Shown here piece after piece: positions 13,294 through 14,330 of a stretch of DNA of 14,330 nucleotides. Origin of the DNA: Halieaceae bacterium UBA3479 (GTDB taxonomy: Bacteria; Pseudomonadota; Gammaproteobacteria; Pseudomonadales; Halieaceae); the NCBI GenBank assembly GCA_002377985.1, contig DFQW01000161.1, forward strand, positions 1-14,330, read 5' to 3'. The notes under the pieces were generated by a model. The model was not told the origin of the DNA, searched no databases, and saw only the letters and a program-made list of their open reading frames with translations. Each line of letters opens with the position of its first letter. Within the stretch, counting starts at the first letter, position 1. Position numbers and translations under genes: made by a program.

Positions 13294-14330
13294 ATGTCCA
13301 TAGCTCAGGAAAAACTCGAAAAAATTCGCGAGCAGGTGCAAACGCACCTTGATCGGCGAGAGACGGTGACTTTGTCTGAGACGCGTCGCAAGGCGCTGGA
13401 GGCGACGATCCGCGGACATTTAAAGCGCCATAATGCGGTGATTGTGGCGCACTACTACACCGCACCGGAGATTCAGGCCTTGGCCGAGGCAACCGGCGGC
13501 TGTGTATCAGACTCTCTCGAAATGGCGCGCTTCGGGCGCGACCACCCGGCGGAAACCCTCATTGTGGCGGGGGTGCGCTTCATGGGCGAGACGGCAAAAA
13601 TACTGACACCCCACAAGCGGGTCTTGATGCCCACGCTCGAGGCAACCTGTTCTTTGGACGAGGGGTGCCCAATCGAAGAATTCTCTGCATTTTGCGACGC
13701 GCATCCGGAACGGGAGGTTGTGGTGTACGCCAACACCTCGGCGGCAGTTAAAGCCCGTGCAGACTGGGTAGTGACCTCCAGCATTGCGCTGGATGTGGCT
13801 GAGCACTTGGCTGCGCAGGACAAACCCATCATCTGGGCGCCGGATCGACATCTGGGAGAGTACGTGCGGCGCGAGTCGGGTGCCGACGTGCTGTTATGGG
13901 ATGGCGCATGTATTGTGCACGAAGAATTCAAAGCCCGTGGTATTCGTGATCTAAAGCAGGTTCATCCCGAGGCCGCCGTATTGGTTCACCCGGAATCCCC
14001 AGCCAGTGTTATCGCGCTGGCCGATCGAGTGGGGTCGACGACGCAAATTATCCGCGCAGCGACCGAGATGCCCAACCAAACCTTTATTGTCGCGACCGAT
14101 CAGGGCATTTTTTACAAACTCTCGCAAGCCGCGCCTGACAAGCAGTTCATCATTGCGCCCACGGCAGGGCAGGGCGCAACGTGCCGCAGCTGCGCCAATT
14201 GTCCGTGGATGGCGATGAATGATCTCGAGGCCATGGCGGCGATCTTTGATCGTGAGGATAACGAAATTCAGGTGCCCGAGGCGCTCGCGGTGGCGGCGAT
14301 GCGACCGCTGGAACGCATGTTGGATTTTGC
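13294..14330 (+). CDS. nadA: Quinolinate synthase, 3' end cut by window
   Basis: NadA condenses iminoaspartate with dihydroxyacetone phosphate to quinolinate in NAD biosynthesis, using an oxygen-sensitive [4Fe-4S] cluster. The 345 codons in view are close to the full length (347 residues in E. coli), so only a few are lost at the right edge. The motifs [19 protein letters not shown] and [13 protein letters not shown] are typical. Cys119 ([11 protein letters not shown]), Cys206 ([10 protein letters not shown]) and Cys303 in [10 protein letters not shown] (Cys297/300/303) match E. coli Cys113, Cys200 and Cys297 at a constant offset of six. The start ATG at 13294 gives the usual N-terminus, although no clear ribosome site precedes it. 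It is probably unrelated to the acyl-CoA genes upstream. Confidence 0.97.
   Translation, partial: MSIAQEKLEKIREQVQTHLDRRETVTLSETRRKALEATIRGHLKRHNAVIVAHYYTAPEIQALAEATGGCVSDSLEMARFGRDHPAETLIVAGVRFMGETAKILTPHKRVLMPTLEATCSLDEGCPIEEFSAFCDAHPEREVVVYANTSAAVKARADWVVTSSIALDVAEHLAAQDKPIIWAPDRHLGEYVRRESGADVLLWDGACIVHEEFKARGIRDLKQVHPEAAVLVHPESPASVIALADRVGSTTQIIRAATEMPNQTFIVATDQGIFYKLSQAAPDKQFIIAPTAGQGATCRSCANCPWMAMNDLEAMAAIFDREDNEIQVPEALAVAAMRPLERMLDF

Noticed and set aside
13510..13931. Minus-strand frames opposite nadA
   Set aside because: They are shadows of nadA, whose cluster cysteines and motifs are all conserved on the plus strand.

Overview
The window is bacterial chromosome, GC-rich, with short intergenic gaps and many overlapping or nearly abutting genes. 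The dnaK-dnaJ-dapB order, the AceK, TesB and NadA sequences and the EEVK-type DnaK tail all point to a gammaproteobacterium. The number of acyl-CoA genes suggests a marine, lipid-using lineage such as the Halieaceae/OM60 or Spongiibacteraceae type, but that is inference and no marker here proves it. I see no mobile element, CRISPR array, tRNA, rRNA or sign of recent transfer.

Region 1 (1-3697, + strand) is a chaperone operon: the 3' third of dnaK, a terminator-like hairpin with a U-tract, dnaJ, dapB (lysine/peptidoglycan precursor synthesis) and a thioredoxin-TPR protein of the CnoX/YbbN type. dnaJ-dapB and dapB-cnoX each overlap by ATGA, so translation is probably coupled. A CnoX-type co-chaperone in the same operon as its client-accepting partner DnaK is noteworthy.

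Region 2 (3698-10086, + strand) starts with a 229-bp control region holding two short palindromes and a possible promoter. It then runs as one tight six-gene operon: two different acyl-CoA dehydrogenases (probably the two subunits of one heteromeric enzyme), an SDR dehydrogenase, aceK (isocitrate dehydrogenase kinase/phosphatase) and two histidine phosphatases. The second catalytic histidine can be seen in only one of the two phosphatases.

Region 3 (10083-12259, - strand) is a two-gene operon: a TetR-type regulator with two complete TetR helix-turn-helix domains in one chain, followed by tesB (acyl-CoA thioesterase II). It converges on region 2 with overlapping stop codons. The regulator has a clear sigma70-like promoter with inverted repeats over it and almost no leader.

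Region 4 (12260-14330) is a 221-bp divergent spacer rich in repeats and potential RNA structure, then a crotonase-family gene (+) and nadA (quinolinate synthase, +), which runs off the window. Regions 2-4 together supply acyl-CoA dehydrogenation, hydration, hydroxyacyl oxidation and thioester release, but no thiolase. They look like an uncharacterised acyl-CoA catabolic locus, perhaps under the double TetR protein, with AceK linking acetyl-CoA production to the glyoxylate bypass. The control link is inference.
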